Translations under genes and position numbers: made by a program | Assembly (NCBI GenBank): GCA_035651715.1 | Contig: DASRFD010000060.1 | Span: 1 to 64,000, forward strand | Direction: 5' to 3' | Origin: Nevskia sp035651715 | GTDB lineage: Bacteria; Pseudomonadota; Gammaproteobacteria; Nevskiales; Nevskiaceae | DNA: 64,000 bases | Shown: in pieces, positions 24,833-33,561 of the stretch | Layout of the letters: each line of letters opens with the position of its first letter | How positions within the stretch are numbered: the stretch's first letter is position 1 | The notes under the pieces: model-generated | Database searches by the model: none | What the model was told of the DNA's origin: nothing | What the model saw: the letters and a program-made list of their open reading frames with translations, nothing else

Positions 24833-25455
24833 GCTTGCGCCGCTTCACCCCCATGGGCGTGGAAGTGGCCGCAGTAAAGCCCCTCGATCTCCATTTCGGC
24901 CAGGTCCGGCTCCGCCGCCGCGGCCTGTCGCAGCAACAGCGCGTTGCCGCGCCGCAGGCAGGGGCGCACCACCAGCGCCATGCCTTCCGCGCGGAGCAGC
25001 TTCGCCACCACCACCTGGTTCTCCGGCGCCTTGCGCATGAGTTGCACGCCGATCAGGTCGCCGTCGCGGATGCCCAGCTCGACCATGGAAGCACCGCGCG
25101 CGCGGCGCAGGTAGTCAGCCGGCGGCTGGAACAGGGCCGGCGCCATTGCCACCCAGTCGTCCACCTGGTCCGGCCGCAGCGACGGCGCACCGGCCTCCAG
25201 CCGCAACAACAGCGGCAGCACCGCCGGACCGCCAGTCTTCTCCGCCACGCGCCCGGGAAAACGGATGCCGCGCGGGATGTCCCGGCGCAACTCGATCACC
25301 CCCTTGGCCGCGATCAGTTTCAGGTGATCGCCGGCCGCTTTCTGGGTAAAGCCGAAGCGGCTGGCGATCTCCGCCTGGGTCGGCGGCATGCCTTCCCGCG
25401 CGGCGTAATCGCGCAGGAAATCGACCACCTGTTGCTGGCGGGGGGTGAGCAGCAT
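24811..25455 (-). CDS. LexA-like repressor (S24 family) apparently lacking the catalytic lysine
   Basis: 214 aa. The N-terminal ~65 residues match the LexA winged helix ('LTPRQQQVVDFLRDYAAREGMPPTQAEIASRFGF'). The C-terminal S24 domain keeps an Ala88-Gly89 cleavage-site pair and Ser123 in 'GASM', plus 'GIRDGDLIGVQ' and 'NQVVVAK'. Where LexA has the active-site Lys ('VKRL'), this protein reads 'LVVRPCL', so Arg164 appears to replace it and a short insertion precedes it. It may cleave poorly or not at all. A perfect palindrome 8 bases before its ATG is the likely operator, shared with a divergent small membrane protein. The last residues are encoded antisense to a tRNA gene. It is probably a LexA paralogue, not the main SOS repressor; inferred. 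Confidence 0.82.
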   Translation of the reverse strand: MLLTPRQQQVVDFLRDYAAREGMPPTQAEIASRFGFTQKAAGDHLKLIAAKGVIELRRDIPRGIRFPGRVAEKTGGPAVLPLLLRLEAGAPSLRPDQVDDWVAMAPALFQPPADYLRRARGASMVELGIRDGDLIGVQLMRKAPENQVVVAKLLRAEGMALVVRPCLRRGNALLLRQAAAAEPDLAEMEIEGLYCGHFHAHGGEAAQAGAPGPN

Positions 25456-25462
25456 TTGACCA

Positions 25463-25484
25463 ATACTACTTATATAAGTAGTAT
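25463..25484. promoter_or_regulatory. Perfect 22-bp palindrome, probable LexA-like operator
   Basis: ATACTACTTAT is followed directly by its exact reverse complement. It sits 7 bp upstream of the LexA-like start codon and 30 bp upstream of the divergent small gene. It differs from the E. coli (CTGT-N8-ACAG) box. Confidence 0.75.
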
Positions 25485-25514
25485 CGATGCAACACCCACC
25501 CGGGAGGAGCGGCA

Positions 25515-25817
25515 ATGGAGCAGTCCCTCGAAATGCGGCCGCAAGCCGGCCAGGTCCGCCGTCCACGCCGCGTGGCGCCGCGGCGTCCCGCCGCGGAGCG
25601 GCAAGCCCAGTTCGTGCGTTCCGACGTGCGCCGCGGCACCGACATGGCCAGCCGCGTGGCGGCGACGCGGATGCCGCGCCATGTCATGGAAAGCGGCGAA
25701 GAGCGGCTGATGACCTTCGGCCTGCGCGCCTCGATCATGGCCGCCATGGTCGGCATGTCGCTGTTCTTCCACGCCCAGCTGGGCGCGGCGCTCGCATCCT
25801 TGCTGGGCGGGCAATAA
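25515..25817 (+). CDS. Small protein with C-terminal membrane segment, divergent from lexA-like gene
   Basis: 100 aa, not recognised. A good AGGAG site lies 6 bases before the ATG. The first ~60 residues are strongly basic (many Arg), and residues ~65-98 ('LMTFGLRASIMAAMVGMSLFF' onwards) are hydrophobic enough for one or two membrane helices. It shares its promoter region and the 22-bp palindrome with the LexA-like gene. By analogy with small LexA-controlled membrane proteins that block cell division (SidA in Caulobacter) it may be a damage-induced inhibitor, but this is inference from position and topology only. Confidence 0.6.
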   Translation: MEQSLEMRPQAGQVRRPRRVAPRRPAAERQAQFVRSDVRRGTDMASRVAATRMPRHVMESGEERLMTFGLRASIMAAMVGMSLFFHAQLGAALASLLGGQ

Positions 25818-25847
25818 AAAAGGGGCCGCACCTCGCGGTGCGGCCCC
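25817..25847 (-). terminator. Intrinsic terminator between small protein and DUF885 genes
   Basis: A 10-bp stem GGGGCCGCAC/GTGCGGCCCC with loop CTCGCG; the A-run on its left gives the T-tract for minus-strand transcripts from the DUF885 gene. Confidence 0.8.
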
Positions 25848-25880
25848 GGAGTCCCGGAACTCGTTGAGCGGCTAGCTAGC

Positions 25881-27695
25881 TCAGGGCTGGCCGACCGCGG
25901 TTGCGCCGGCCTGCTGCGCCTTGATCCAGCCGTCGACGCGGGCGTCCATGACGTTCAGCGGCAGCGCGCCGCCATCGAGAATCTCGTCGTGGAAGGCGCG
26001 GATGTCGAACTTCGGCCCCAGTTCCTTCTTCGCCCGCTCGCGCAGCTCGAGGATCTTCAGCTGGCCCAGCTTGTAGGCCAGCGCCTGGCCCGGCCAGGCG
26101 ATGTAGCGGTCGGTTTCGGCCTGGATGTCCGGCTCGTCTTCCGAGGAGTGCTCGCGGAAGAACTTCACCATCTGCTCGCGCGTCCAGTGCTTGTGATGCA
26201 CGCCGGTGTCCAGCACCAGGCGGTCGGCGCGCAGCAGCTCGCCGGAGAGGCGGCCATAGTCGCTGAGCGGGTCCTGGTAGAAGCCCACTTCCTTGCCCAG
26301 CCGCTCGGCGTACAGCGCCCAGCCTTCGACGTAGGCGTTGTAGCCGGCCTGCTGGCGGAACGGCGGCAAGCCCGGCAGGGTCTGGGCGATGGAGATCTGC
26401 ATGTGGTGACCGGGCACTCCCTCGTGGTAGGCGGTGTCCTCGATCGGCAGCAGCGAGCGGTGCTCGTAGTCGCCGGTGTTGACATAGACCTGGCCCGGAC
26501 GCGAGCCGTCCGGCGTACCCTGGTTGTATTCGGCCGCGGCGGCTTCCTTCTCGCGGTACTCCTGCACCGGCACCACCTTCACCTGGGTCTTGGGCAGCAG
26601 GCCGAACAGCTCCGGCAGCTTGGGCTGCATCTGCGCGATGTACTTGGTGTACAGGTCGACGATCTGCTGGCGCGAGGTGGCGTGGACCTTGGGATCGGTC
26701 TTCAGCTTCGCCCGCATGTCCTTGAGGTCCTTGTACTTCAGCTTGTGGGCGATGGCGGTCATCTCGCCCTCGATGCGCTTGACCTCGGCCAGGCCGAGCT
26801 GGTGGATGTCCTCGGGGTCGCGGTCGGTGGTGGTATTGCTGTGGATGGCGAAGCGGTACAGCGCGTCACCGTCGGGCAGGGCCCACAGGCCCGGCTGGGT
26901 GCGGCCCTTGGGGGCGTAGTCCTTCTCCACGAAGTCGGCCAGCTTCTGGTACGCCGGGCGCACCTCGGTGTCCACCGCCTGGATGATGGCGTCATGCAGG
27001 CGCTTGCGGTCGGCTTCCGGCACCGCGTCGGGGAAGCGGGTCACCGGCTGGCCGAAGACGCTGGCCTCGCCGGCCGGCCCACCGATCGAGCGGGCCTGGG
27101 TGACGACCTTCTCGAGCAGGAACTTCGGCGGCATCAGGCCGTCCTTCTCGCCCTGCTTGAGCACCTCGATCGCCTGGTCGAACACGCGCGGCACCTGGTG
27201 CAGGCGCGCCAGGTAGTCTTCATAGTGCTTGGTGCTGTCCAGCGGCACCAGCGACACGAACTGCGCCAGCTGCAGGTGGAAGCCGTTGAACTGGTCCAGC
27301 GGCATCTCGTAAGTTTTCAGCTCGATGCCGCGCAGCGTGTCCTTGAGCTGCTGCACCATCAGCTCCTGGCTCAGCCGCTCCTGCTCGGGAAAGCCGCCGG
27401 TGTCGACCGCCTGGAAGCGGGCCAGGAACTCCTCGGCATCCTTCTTCTGCTGCAGCGTGTGGGCCAGCGAGGCGTCGCTGAAGCGGTCATTGTAACGGTA
27501 GTCGCCAATGATGGTGGCGAACTCCGGCTGGTCCTTCAGCGTGTATTCCCACTGCTCGGCCAGCAAGGCGTCGAAGGCCTTGACGCGGGCGGCGACGTCT
27601 CCGCCCGCGGCGGTGTCCGCCTGGACCGGGGAAAGGGCGCCGAGCGCGGCGACGGCAAGCGCGGTCAGCGACAGCTTGCGAAATGTATGAGTCAT
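25881..27695 (-). CDS. DUF885 family secreted metallopeptidase-like protein
   Basis: 604 aa from an ATG with GGGAG upstream. A Sec signal peptide (MTHTFRKLSLTALAVAALGALSPVQA) directs it to the periplasm. The rest is the helical DUF885 domain with the hallmark 'YHEGVPGHHMQ' at about residues 425-435, a zinc-binding-like His-Glu...His-His motif, and the downstream 'YVEGWALYAERLGKEVGFYQDP' with a conserved Glu. DUF885 proteins are probable metallopeptidases related in fold to M32/M3 enzymes. No operon partner; substrate unknown. Confidence 0.85.
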   Translation of the reverse strand: MTHTFRKLSLTALAVAALGALSPVQADTAAGGDVAARVKAFDALLAEQWEYTLKDQPEFATIIGDYRYNDRFSDASLAHTLQQKKDAEEFLARFQAVDTGGFPEQERLSQELMVQQLKDTLRGIELKTYEMPLDQFNGFHLQLAQFVSLVPLDSTKHYEDYLARLHQVPRVFDQAIEVLKQGEKDGLMPPKFLLEKVVTQARSIGGPAGEASVFGQPVTRFPDAVPEADRKRLHDAIIQAVDTEVRPAYQKLADFVEKDYAPKGRTQPGLWALPDGDALYRFAIHSNTTTDRDPEDIHQLGLAEVKRIEGEMTAIAHKLKYKDLKDMRAKLKTDPKVHATSRQQIVDLYTKYIAQMQPKLPELFGLLPKTQVKVVPVQEYREKEAAAAEYNQGTPDGSRPGQVYVNTGDYEHRSLLPIEDTAYHEGVPGHHMQISIAQTLPGLPPFRQQAGYNAYVEGWALYAERLGKEVGFYQDPLSDYGRLSGELLRADRLVLDTGVHHKHWTREQMVKFFREHSSEDEPDIQAETDRYIAWPGQALAYKLGQLKILELRERAKKELGPKFDIRAFHDEILDGGALPLNVMDARVDGWIKAQQAGATAVGQP

Positions 27696-27908
27696 GTTGC
27701 TCCCGTGTGTCGTTGTGGACGGCAGGTCTGGGTCCTGCGAACCGTGTTTGACGCGGCAACCCGATGCGGCGTTTGGATGCGGATTCGATCCGCCCGGATT
27801 CACGCGGGTTCCCCGTCGAGGGCAGGACGATAGCGCAGCCGTGGGCAATCTGCTGCTGCGCCGCAGCAGCCATCCCCACCTGCCCGGGCCCGGAGTAGAC
27901 TATCCGCC

Positions 27909-29147
27909 ATGTCTCCCCCGTCCACCCAGGGCGCACCTTCGGGCGCGCCGCAACTGCTTTGGATCGACGGACAGGTCGCGGCGATGCGCGAGGAGTTGCT
28001 GCACCTGTCCAATCTCAACTCCGGCAGCTTCAACGCCGCCGGCGTTGATGCCTGCGCGGCGCGCCTGCGCCAGCTGTTCGCGCCGTTGGGCGCCACGGCC
28101 GAAAGCATCGCGATCGCGCCCTACCGTTATACCGACGACCGCGGCGAGTGGCGCGAGCGCCCGCTGGGCCATGCGCTGCGCCTGCGCAAGCGCCAGGAGG
28201 CGCCGCTGCGGGTGTTCCTGTGCGGGCATCTCGACACGGTGTACGGCCTTGACCATCCGTTCCAGACCGCGCAGGCCGCCGGCGAGGACCGCCTGCACGG
28301 CCCCGGCGTGGCCGACCTGAAAGGCGGCCTGCTCGCCATGTACCTGGCGCTATCGGCGCTGGAGCGGAGCCCGCAGCGCGAGCGCATCGGCTGGGAAGTG
28401 CTGTTCAATCCCGACGAGGAGATCGGCTCGCGCGGCTCGGCGCCGCTGCTGGCCGAGGCCGCGCAGCGCAACCACTTCGGCCTGGTCTACGAGCCGGCCT
28501 ATCCGGACGGCGGCCTGGCTTCGGAACGCAAGGGCAGCGGCAATTTCGACGTGGTGGTGCGCGGCCGCGCAGCCCATGCCGGACGCAACCCGGAGGATGG
28601 CCGCAACGCCATTGCCGCCGCCGCGGCGCTGGCGACGCAGCTGCAGGGGGTCAACGGCCGGCGTGAAGGCCTGACCCTCAACGTCGGCTACGTCCACGGC
28701 GGCGGCGCGCTGAACATCGTGCCGGACCGCTGCGTGCTGAAGTTCAACGTGCGCATCAGCCGGCACGAGGACGAGGCCTGGCTGCTCGACGCGGTGAACC
28801 GCCTGCTCGAAACGGCCAACGCCCGCGAAGGCTACGTGCTGGAGCTGCGCGGCGGCTTCACCCGCCCGCCCAAGCCGGTCAGCGCCGGCACCGCGCGGCT
28901 GCAGCAGCTGCTCGGCGACTGCGGCCGGCACATCGGCCTGGACCTGCAGTTCCGCCCCACCGGCGGCTGCTGCGACGGCAACAACCTCGCCGCGCATGGC
29001 CTGGCCAACGTCGACAACCTCGGCGTGGTCGGCGGCGAGATCCATTCCGAGCGCGAGTGGATGCGCATCTCCAGCCTCGGCGAGCGCGGCAAGCTCAGCG
29101 CCCTGCTGCTGCTGCGGCTGGCCGCGGGCGAACTGAGCTGGCAATGA
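27909..29147 (+). CDS. M20 family metallohydrolase (carboxypeptidase G2-like), possible final AST-pathway enzyme
   Basis: 412 aa. Two-zinc M20 motifs are complete: 'CGHLDTVYG' (His and catalytic Asp), 'GPGVADLKGG' (bridging Asp), 'NPDEEIGS' (general base Glu-Glu), the dimerisation-domain 'HAG', and a C-terminal 'GGEIHSERE' His. Family members hydrolyse amide bonds of N-acyl amino acids such as folate-derived glutamate or acetylornithine. It heads an operon with astA, astD and astB, but no M14-type astE is in the window. It may therefore remove succinate from N-succinylglutamate; this is inference from context. It overlaps the next gene by 4 bases (ATGA). Confidence 0.88.
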   Translation: MSPPSTQGAPSGAPQLLWIDGQVAAMREELLHLSNLNSGSFNAAGVDACAARLRQLFAPLGATAESIAIAPYRYTDDRGEWRERPLGHALRLRKRQEAPLRVFLCGHLDTVYGLDHPFQTAQAAGEDRLHGPGVADLKGGLLAMYLALSALERSPQRERIGWEVLFNPDEEIGSRGSAPLLAEAAQRNHFGLVYEPAYPDGGLASERKGSGNFDVVVRGRAAHAGRNPEDGRNAIAAAAALATQLQGVNGRREGLTLNVGYVHGGGALNIVPDRCVLKFNVRISRHEDEAWLLDAVNRLLETANAREGYVLELRGGFTRPPKPVSAGTARLQQLLGDCGRHIGLDLQFRPTGGCCDGNNLAAHGLANVDNLGVVGGEIHSEREWMRISSLGERGKLSALLLLRLAAGELSWQ

Positions 29148-29506
29148 GCGAAGCCCGCCACAGCGCCGCGCCGGCGCCGCAGATTCCGGTGGAGACCTTC
29201 TTCGCCTGCGACCTGCGCGTTGCCACCGCGCTCGCCTGCGAGCCGAACGCGAAAGCGCGCAAGCCAGCCTACAAGCTGACCCTGGACTTCGGTCCGCTCG
29301 GCCGCAAGACCAGCAGCGCGCAGATCACCCAGCGTTACCGGCCGCAGGAGCTGGTCGGCAAGCAGGTCATCGCGGTGGTCAACTTCGCGCCGCGCCAGGT
29401 CGCCGGCGTGACGAGCGAGTGCCTGGTGCTCGCCGTGGACAGTCCTGGCGGACTGGTCACCCTGGGCGTGGACCAGCCGGTGGCCAACGGCGTGCGCGTG
29501 TACTGA
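29144..29506 (+). CDS. CsaA-like tRNA-binding domain protein
   Basis: 120 aa. A single OB-fold tRNA-binding domain: 'VETFFACDLRVATALACEPNAKARKPAYKLTLDFGPLGRKTSSAQITQRY' and 'GKQVIAVVNFAPRQVAGVTSECLVLA' match CsaA, a small dimeric chaperone-like protein with similarity to the MetRS C-terminal domain. The start overlaps the M20 hydrolase stop by 4 bases and the next gene follows after 8 bases, so it is embedded in the AST operon. Its link to arginine catabolism is not obvious. Confidence 0.85.
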   Translation: MSEARHSAAPAPQIPVETFFACDLRVATALACEPNAKARKPAYKLTLDFGPLGRKTSSAQITQRYRPQELVGKQVIAVVNFAPRQVAGVTSECLVLAVDSPGGLVTLGVDQPVANGVRVY

Positions 29507-29514
29507 GCGGAGCC

Positions 29515-30261
29515 ATGAAAACGCCTTCCACCTACGCTTCTCTGGCGCCGTTCCGCGACTACTTCGACGGCGGCCTGCCGATCCTGATGTACCACAAGCT
29601 CGGGCCGCGTCCCCGCGGCGTGCGCCTCAAGGGCCTGTACGTCGGCGAACGGCTGTTCGACCGTCAGCTGCGCGAACTGCGCGAGGCCGGCTACCGCTCC
29701 TGCGACTTCGAGGCCCTCGGCGAAGGCGTGGCGGCGGGGCCCGGGCAGATCGGCATCACCTTCGACGACGGCTACGTCAACGTGCTGCGCCACGGCCTCG
29801 GCCCGCTGCACGACCACGGCTTCCAGGCGCTGCAGTACATCGTGGCGGACAAGATCGGCGGCGGCAACGACTGGGACCTGCCGGCCGGCGAAGCCTACGA
29901 ACCGCTGATGGACGCGGCGCAGCTGCGCGAATGGCTCGCCGCCGGCCACCTGATCGGCTCGCACACCTGCAGCCACGCCCACCTGCCGGAAATCCGCCTG
30001 GAACAGGCGCGCGAGGAGATCGTGGCGAGCAAGAAGAAGCTGGAGGACCTGTTCGGCGTTCCCGTCACCCACTTCTGCTATCCCTACGGCCAGTGGAACG
30101 AGCGGATCCGCGACCTGGTGATCGAGGCGGGCTACCGCACCGCCACCACCACGCGGTTCGGCCTCAACCAGGCCGCCACCTCGCCGTTCGAGCTGCTGCG
30201 CATCCAGGCGCGCTACCAGTCCTGGGGGCTGCGCAGCCTGCGCCAGCGCCTGTTCGGCTGA
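29515..30261 (+). CDS. Polysaccharide deacetylase (NodB-homology) family protein
   Basis: 248 aa, no signal peptide. Begins with 'LPILMYHKLGPRPRG'; the NodB motif 1 'ITFDDGY' holds the catalytic and metal-binding Asp pair, and motif 2 'SHTCSHAHL' the two metal-ligand His. 'FCYPYGQWNERIRDLVIEAGYRTATTT' is the later conserved block. Members remove N- or O-acyl groups from polysaccharides or related substrates. Cytoplasmic location and placement between csaA-like and astA genes are unusual; a role on a small acylated substrate cannot be excluded. Confidence 0.85.
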   Translation: MKTPSTYASLAPFRDYFDGGLPILMYHKLGPRPRGVRLKGLYVGERLFDRQLRELREAGYRSCDFEALGEGVAAGPGQIGITFDDGYVNVLRHGLGPLHDHGFQALQYIVADKIGGGNDWDLPAGEAYEPLMDAAQLREWLAAGHLIGSHTCSHAHLPEIRLEQAREEIVASKKKLEDLFGVPVTHFCYPYGQWNERIRDLVIEAGYRTATTTRFGLNQAATSPFELLRIQARYQSWGLRSLRQRLFG

Positions 30262-30277
30262 ACCGACGAAAACCATC

Positions 30278-31288
30278 ATGAAAGTCATCCGTCCGATACG
30301 CTCCTCCGACATCGACGCCCTGCTGCACATGGCCAAGTCGGCCGGCGCCGGCTTCACCTCGCTGCCGCCGGTGCGCGAGTACCTGCAGAAGAAAATCGAG
30401 CTGTCGGAGGCTTCCTTCGACGCCGAGGTCAGCGAACCCGGCCATCAGCGCTACATGTTCGTGCTGGAGGACGCGGACAGCGGCCGGGTCGGCGGCTGCT
30501 GCGCGGTGGAGGCGGCCTGCGGCCTGGACGAGCCGTTCTACAACTACCACGTCGGCCTCACCGTCCACGCCAGCCACGAACTGAAGGTCTACAGCCGCAC
30601 GCCGACCCTGTATCTGTCCAACGATTACACCGGCGCCAGCGTGATGGTCTCGCTGTACCTGCAGCCCGACTTCCGCGGCGGCGGCGCCGGACGCCTGCTG
30701 TCGAAGTGCCGCTTCTCCTTCATGGCGCAGTTCAGCCGGCGCTTCTCCACCAAGGTCATCGCCGAAATGCGCGGCGTCTCCGACGAGCACGGCCGCTCGC
30801 CGTTCTGGGAAGGGCTCGGGCGGCATTTCTTCTCGATCGACTACGACCGCGCCGAGCACATCGTCGGCATGGGCAACAAGGCCTTCATCGCCGAGCTGAT
30901 GCCCAAGCACCCGATCTACACCCTGCTGCTGTCGCCCGAGGCGCAGAACGTGATGGGCCGGGTGCACCCGCAGACGGCGCCGGCCCTGCACCTGCTGGAG
31001 CAGGAGGGCTTCCGCTATCAGGGCTATATCGACATCTTCGACGGCGGCCCCACCGTCGAGGCGCCGCTGGCCGACATCCGCAGCGTGCGCCGCTCGCGCG
31101 AGCTGACGGCGCGCATCGGCACGCCGCAGGGCGGCAGCACCCATTTGGTGTCGAACACCGAGCTGAAGGGCTTCCGCTGCGCGCTGGCCGAGCTGAGCCC
31201 GGCGACCGACAGCGTGGTGCTCGAGGCCGGGCTGGCCGCGGCGTTGAATCTCGAATCCGGCGACCCGGTGCGCGTCGCGGCGCTATGA
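30278..31288 (+). CDS. astA: Arginine N-succinyltransferase
   Basis: 336 aa, matching AstA length. It transfers succinyl from succinyl-CoA to the alpha-amino group of arginine, the first step of the AST pathway. Recognisable blocks are 'IRPIRSSDIDALLHMAKSAGAGFTSLP', 'SLYLQPDFRGGGAGRLLSKCRFSFMAQF' (acyl-CoA-binding GNAT-like region), 'IAEMRGVSDEHGRSPFWEGLGRHFFSIDY', and 'HPIYTLLLSPEAQNVMGRVHPQTAPA'. A DUF218 gene overlaps its stop (ATGA), followed by astD and astB. Confidence 0.95.
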   Translation: MKVIRPIRSSDIDALLHMAKSAGAGFTSLPPVREYLQKKIELSEASFDAEVSEPGHQRYMFVLEDADSGRVGGCCAVEAACGLDEPFYNYHVGLTVHASHELKVYSRTPTLYLSNDYTGASVMVSLYLQPDFRGGGAGRLLSKCRFSFMAQFSRRFSTKVIAEMRGVSDEHGRSPFWEGLGRHFFSIDYDRAEHIVGMGNKAFIAELMPKHPIYTLLLSPEAQNVMGRVHPQTAPALHLLEQEGFRYQGYIDIFDGGPTVEAPLADIRSVRRSRELTARIGTPQGGSTHLVSNTELKGFRCALAELSPATDSVVLEAGLAAALNLESGDPVRVAAL

Positions 31289-32079
31289 GCGCTGGGTTCG
31301 TCCTGTCCAAGGTGCTGTGGGGCCTGCTTTCGCCCGCCTCGCTGATCTTCCTGGCCTTGTCCGGGGCCTGGTGGTGGCATCGCCGGCGGCCGCGGCTGAG
31401 CCGCGCGCTGGTCGCCGCGCCGCTGCTGGCCTTCGGCGCGCTCGGCGCGCTGCCGCTGCTGCACTGGGCCGCCGCGCCGCTGGAGCGGCGCTTCCCCGCG
31501 CCCGCGCCGGACAAGGTCGACGGCATCATCGTGCTGGGCGGCGCCCTCGACCTGCCCAATACCGTGGACCTGCGACAGCCGGCCCTGGACGGCGCCGCGG
31601 AGCGGATGACGCAGGCGGTGGCGCTGAGCCGGCGCTACCCGCAGGCAAAGCTGCTGTTCAGCGGCGGCTCCGGCCTGGTGCGGAGCCATTCCTTCAACGA
31701 GTCCCAGGTGGCGCGGGCGCTGTTCGAGTCGCTTGGCGTGGACCCGGCGCACACCCTGTACGAGGACCGCTCGCGCAACACCTGGGAGAACGCGCTGTAC
31801 TCGAAAAAGCTGGCCGATCCGCAGCCCGGCCAGACCTGGCTGCTGGTCACCTCGGCCTGGCACATGCCGCGCGCCGTCGGCTGCTTCCGCAGGGTCGGCT
31901 GGACGGTGCTGCCCTATCCCGTCGATTACCTGGGCAACAACGCCGAATGGCTGCAATTCGACGCCTCGACCCAGCTCGACCTGCTCACGGTGGTGCTGCA
32001 CGAATGGCTCGGCCTGCTCGCCTACCGCGCCCTGGGCCACACCGATGCCTTGTTCCCCGCCCCCCTGCCCGCACATTAA
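31285..32079 (+). CDS. DUF218 (YdcF/ElyC-like) membrane protein
   Basis: 264 aa. Two N-terminal membrane helices (about 9-30 and 40-60) precede a DUF218 domain: 'VDGIIVLGGALD', 'AKLLFSGGSG', 'EDRSRNTWENALYSKKL' and 'TWLLVTSAWHMPRAVGCFRR'. This is the ElyC/SanA/YdcF type, implicated in envelope and undecaprenyl-phosphate metabolism. It overlaps astA by 4 bases and ends 9 bases before astD, so it is co-expressed with arginine catabolism, though no functional link is known. Confidence 0.85.
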   Translation: MSAGFVLSKVLWGLLSPASLIFLALSGAWWWHRRRPRLSRALVAAPLLAFGALGALPLLHWAAAPLERRFPAPAPDKVDGIIVLGGALDLPNTVDLRQPALDGAAERMTQAVALSRRYPQAKLLFSGGSGLVRSHSFNESQVARALFESLGVDPAHTLYEDRSRNTWENALYSKKLADPQPGQTWLLVTSAWHMPRAVGCFRRVGWTVLPYPVDYLGNNAEWLQFDASTQLDLLTVVLHEWLGLLAYRALGHTDALFPAPLPAH

Positions 32080-32088
32080 GGAAGACCC

Positions 32089-33561
32089 ATGAACCCGCAA
32101 GGCCAACTCTTCATCGGCGGGCAGTGGCGCACCGGCGCCGGCCCGGAGCTCAGCAGCATCGCCCCGTCCAGCGGGGACGTGATGTGGCGCGGCCACGCGG
32201 CCGCGGCCACGGACGTGGACCAGGCGGTGCGTGCGGCGCGGGCGGCCTTCCCGGCCTGGGCCGAGCTGCCCTTCGCCGAGCGCGAGAAGCTGGCGCGCGG
32301 CTTCGCCGCGCTGCTGGAGAAGAACAAGGAAGCGCTGGCGCGGATCATCGGCCGCGAAACCGGCAAGCCGCTGTGGGAGACGCGCACCGAAGTCGCCGCC
32401 ATGGTCGGCAAGATCGACATTTCGGTGCGCGCCTACCATGCCCGCACCGGCGCCGGTGAAACGAAGAACGGCGCCATGGTCCAGGCGCTGCGCCACCGCC
32501 CGCACGGCGTGGTGGCGGTGTTCGGCCCGTACAACTTCCCCGGCCATCTGCCCAACGGCCATATCGTGCCGGCGCTGCTGGCCGGCAACACGGTGCTGTT
32601 CAAGCCCAGCGAGCTGACGCCGGCGGTGGCCGAGGAGACGGTGAAGCTCTGGCAGGAAGCCGGCCTGCCGGCCGGCGTGCTGTCGCTGCTGCAGGGCGAG
32701 CGCGCCACCGGCGAGGCCCTGGCGGGCCACGACGGCATCGACGGCCTGTACTTCACCGGCAGCGCCCGCACCGGCCACATCCTCGCCCGCCAGTTCGCCG
32801 AGACGCCGCAGCGCATCCTGGCGCTGGAGATGGGGGGCAACAACCCGCTGATCGTGGCCGAGGTGGGCAACCGCAAGGCGGCGCTGCATGATGTGGTGCA
32901 GTCGGCCTATCTGTCCTCCGGCCAGCGCTGCACCTGCGCGCGCCGGCTGTACCTGCCGCGCGGCGCCTGGGGCGACGCCTTTCTCGAGGACCTGGCGCGG
33001 ATCACGCGCGGCCTCAGCGTCGGCGCCTGGGACGCCGAGCCGCAACCCTTCATGGGCGCGCTGATCTCGGATCGCGCCGCCACCGGCATGCTCAAGGCCC
33101 AGGCCGACCTGGTCGCACTCGGCGCCAGGCCGGTGGTGGAGATGAAACCGCTGCCGCTCGGGCCGGCCTATGTTTCGCCGGGCCTGCTCGACGTCAGCGC
33201 GATCCGCGAGCTGCCGGACGAGGAGCACTTCGGTCCGCTGCTGCAGGTGGACCGCTACGACAGCCTGGACGAGGCCATCGCCAAGGGCAACCGCACCCGC
33301 TACGGCCTGTCGGCCGCGCTGCTGTCCGACCAGCGCGAGGACTACGAGCGCTTCTACCGCGGCATCCGCGCCGGCATCGTCAACTGGAACCGCCAGACCA
33401 CCGGCGCCTCCAGTGCCGCGCCGTTCGGAGGTGTCGGCGCCTCCGGCAACCACCGCCCCTCGGCCTTTTACGCGGCCGACTACTGCGCCTACCCGGTCGC
33501 CTCGATCGAGTCGGCCTCCTGCGAGCTGCCGGCGCAGCTGGTGCCGGGGATCACGCTGTGA
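32089..33561 (+). CDS. astD: N-succinylglutamate 5-semialdehyde dehydrogenase
   Basis: 490 aa, aldehyde dehydrogenase superfamily. Oxidises succinylglutamate semialdehyde with NAD, fourth step of the AST pathway. Catalytic Glu247 ('LEMGGNN') and Cys281 ('SGQRCTC') are present, with the NAD-binding 'FTGSARTGHI'. 'NPQGQLFIGGQWRTGAGPEL' at the N-terminus and 'PFGGVGASGNHRPSAFYAADYCAYPV' at the C-terminus are diagnostic for AstD. The stop overlaps the GTG of astB. Confidence 0.95.
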   Translation: MNPQGQLFIGGQWRTGAGPELSSIAPSSGDVMWRGHAAAATDVDQAVRAARAAFPAWAELPFAEREKLARGFAALLEKNKEALARIIGRETGKPLWETRTEVAAMVGKIDISVRAYHARTGAGETKNGAMVQALRHRPHGVVAVFGPYNFPGHLPNGHIVPALLAGNTVLFKPSELTPAVAEETVKLWQEAGLPAGVLSLLQGERATGEALAGHDGIDGLYFTGSARTGHILARQFAETPQRILALEMGGNNPLIVAEVGNRKAALHDVVQSAYLSSGQRCTCARRLYLPRGAWGDAFLEDLARITRGLSVGAWDAEPQPFMGALISDRAATGMLKAQADLVALGARPVVEMKPLPLGPAYVSPGLLDVSAIRELPDEEHFGPLLQVDRYDSLDEAIAKGNRTRYGLSAALLSDQREDYERFYRGIRAGIVNWNRQTTGASSAAPFGGVGASGNHRPSAFYAADYCAYPVASIESASCELPAQLVPGITL

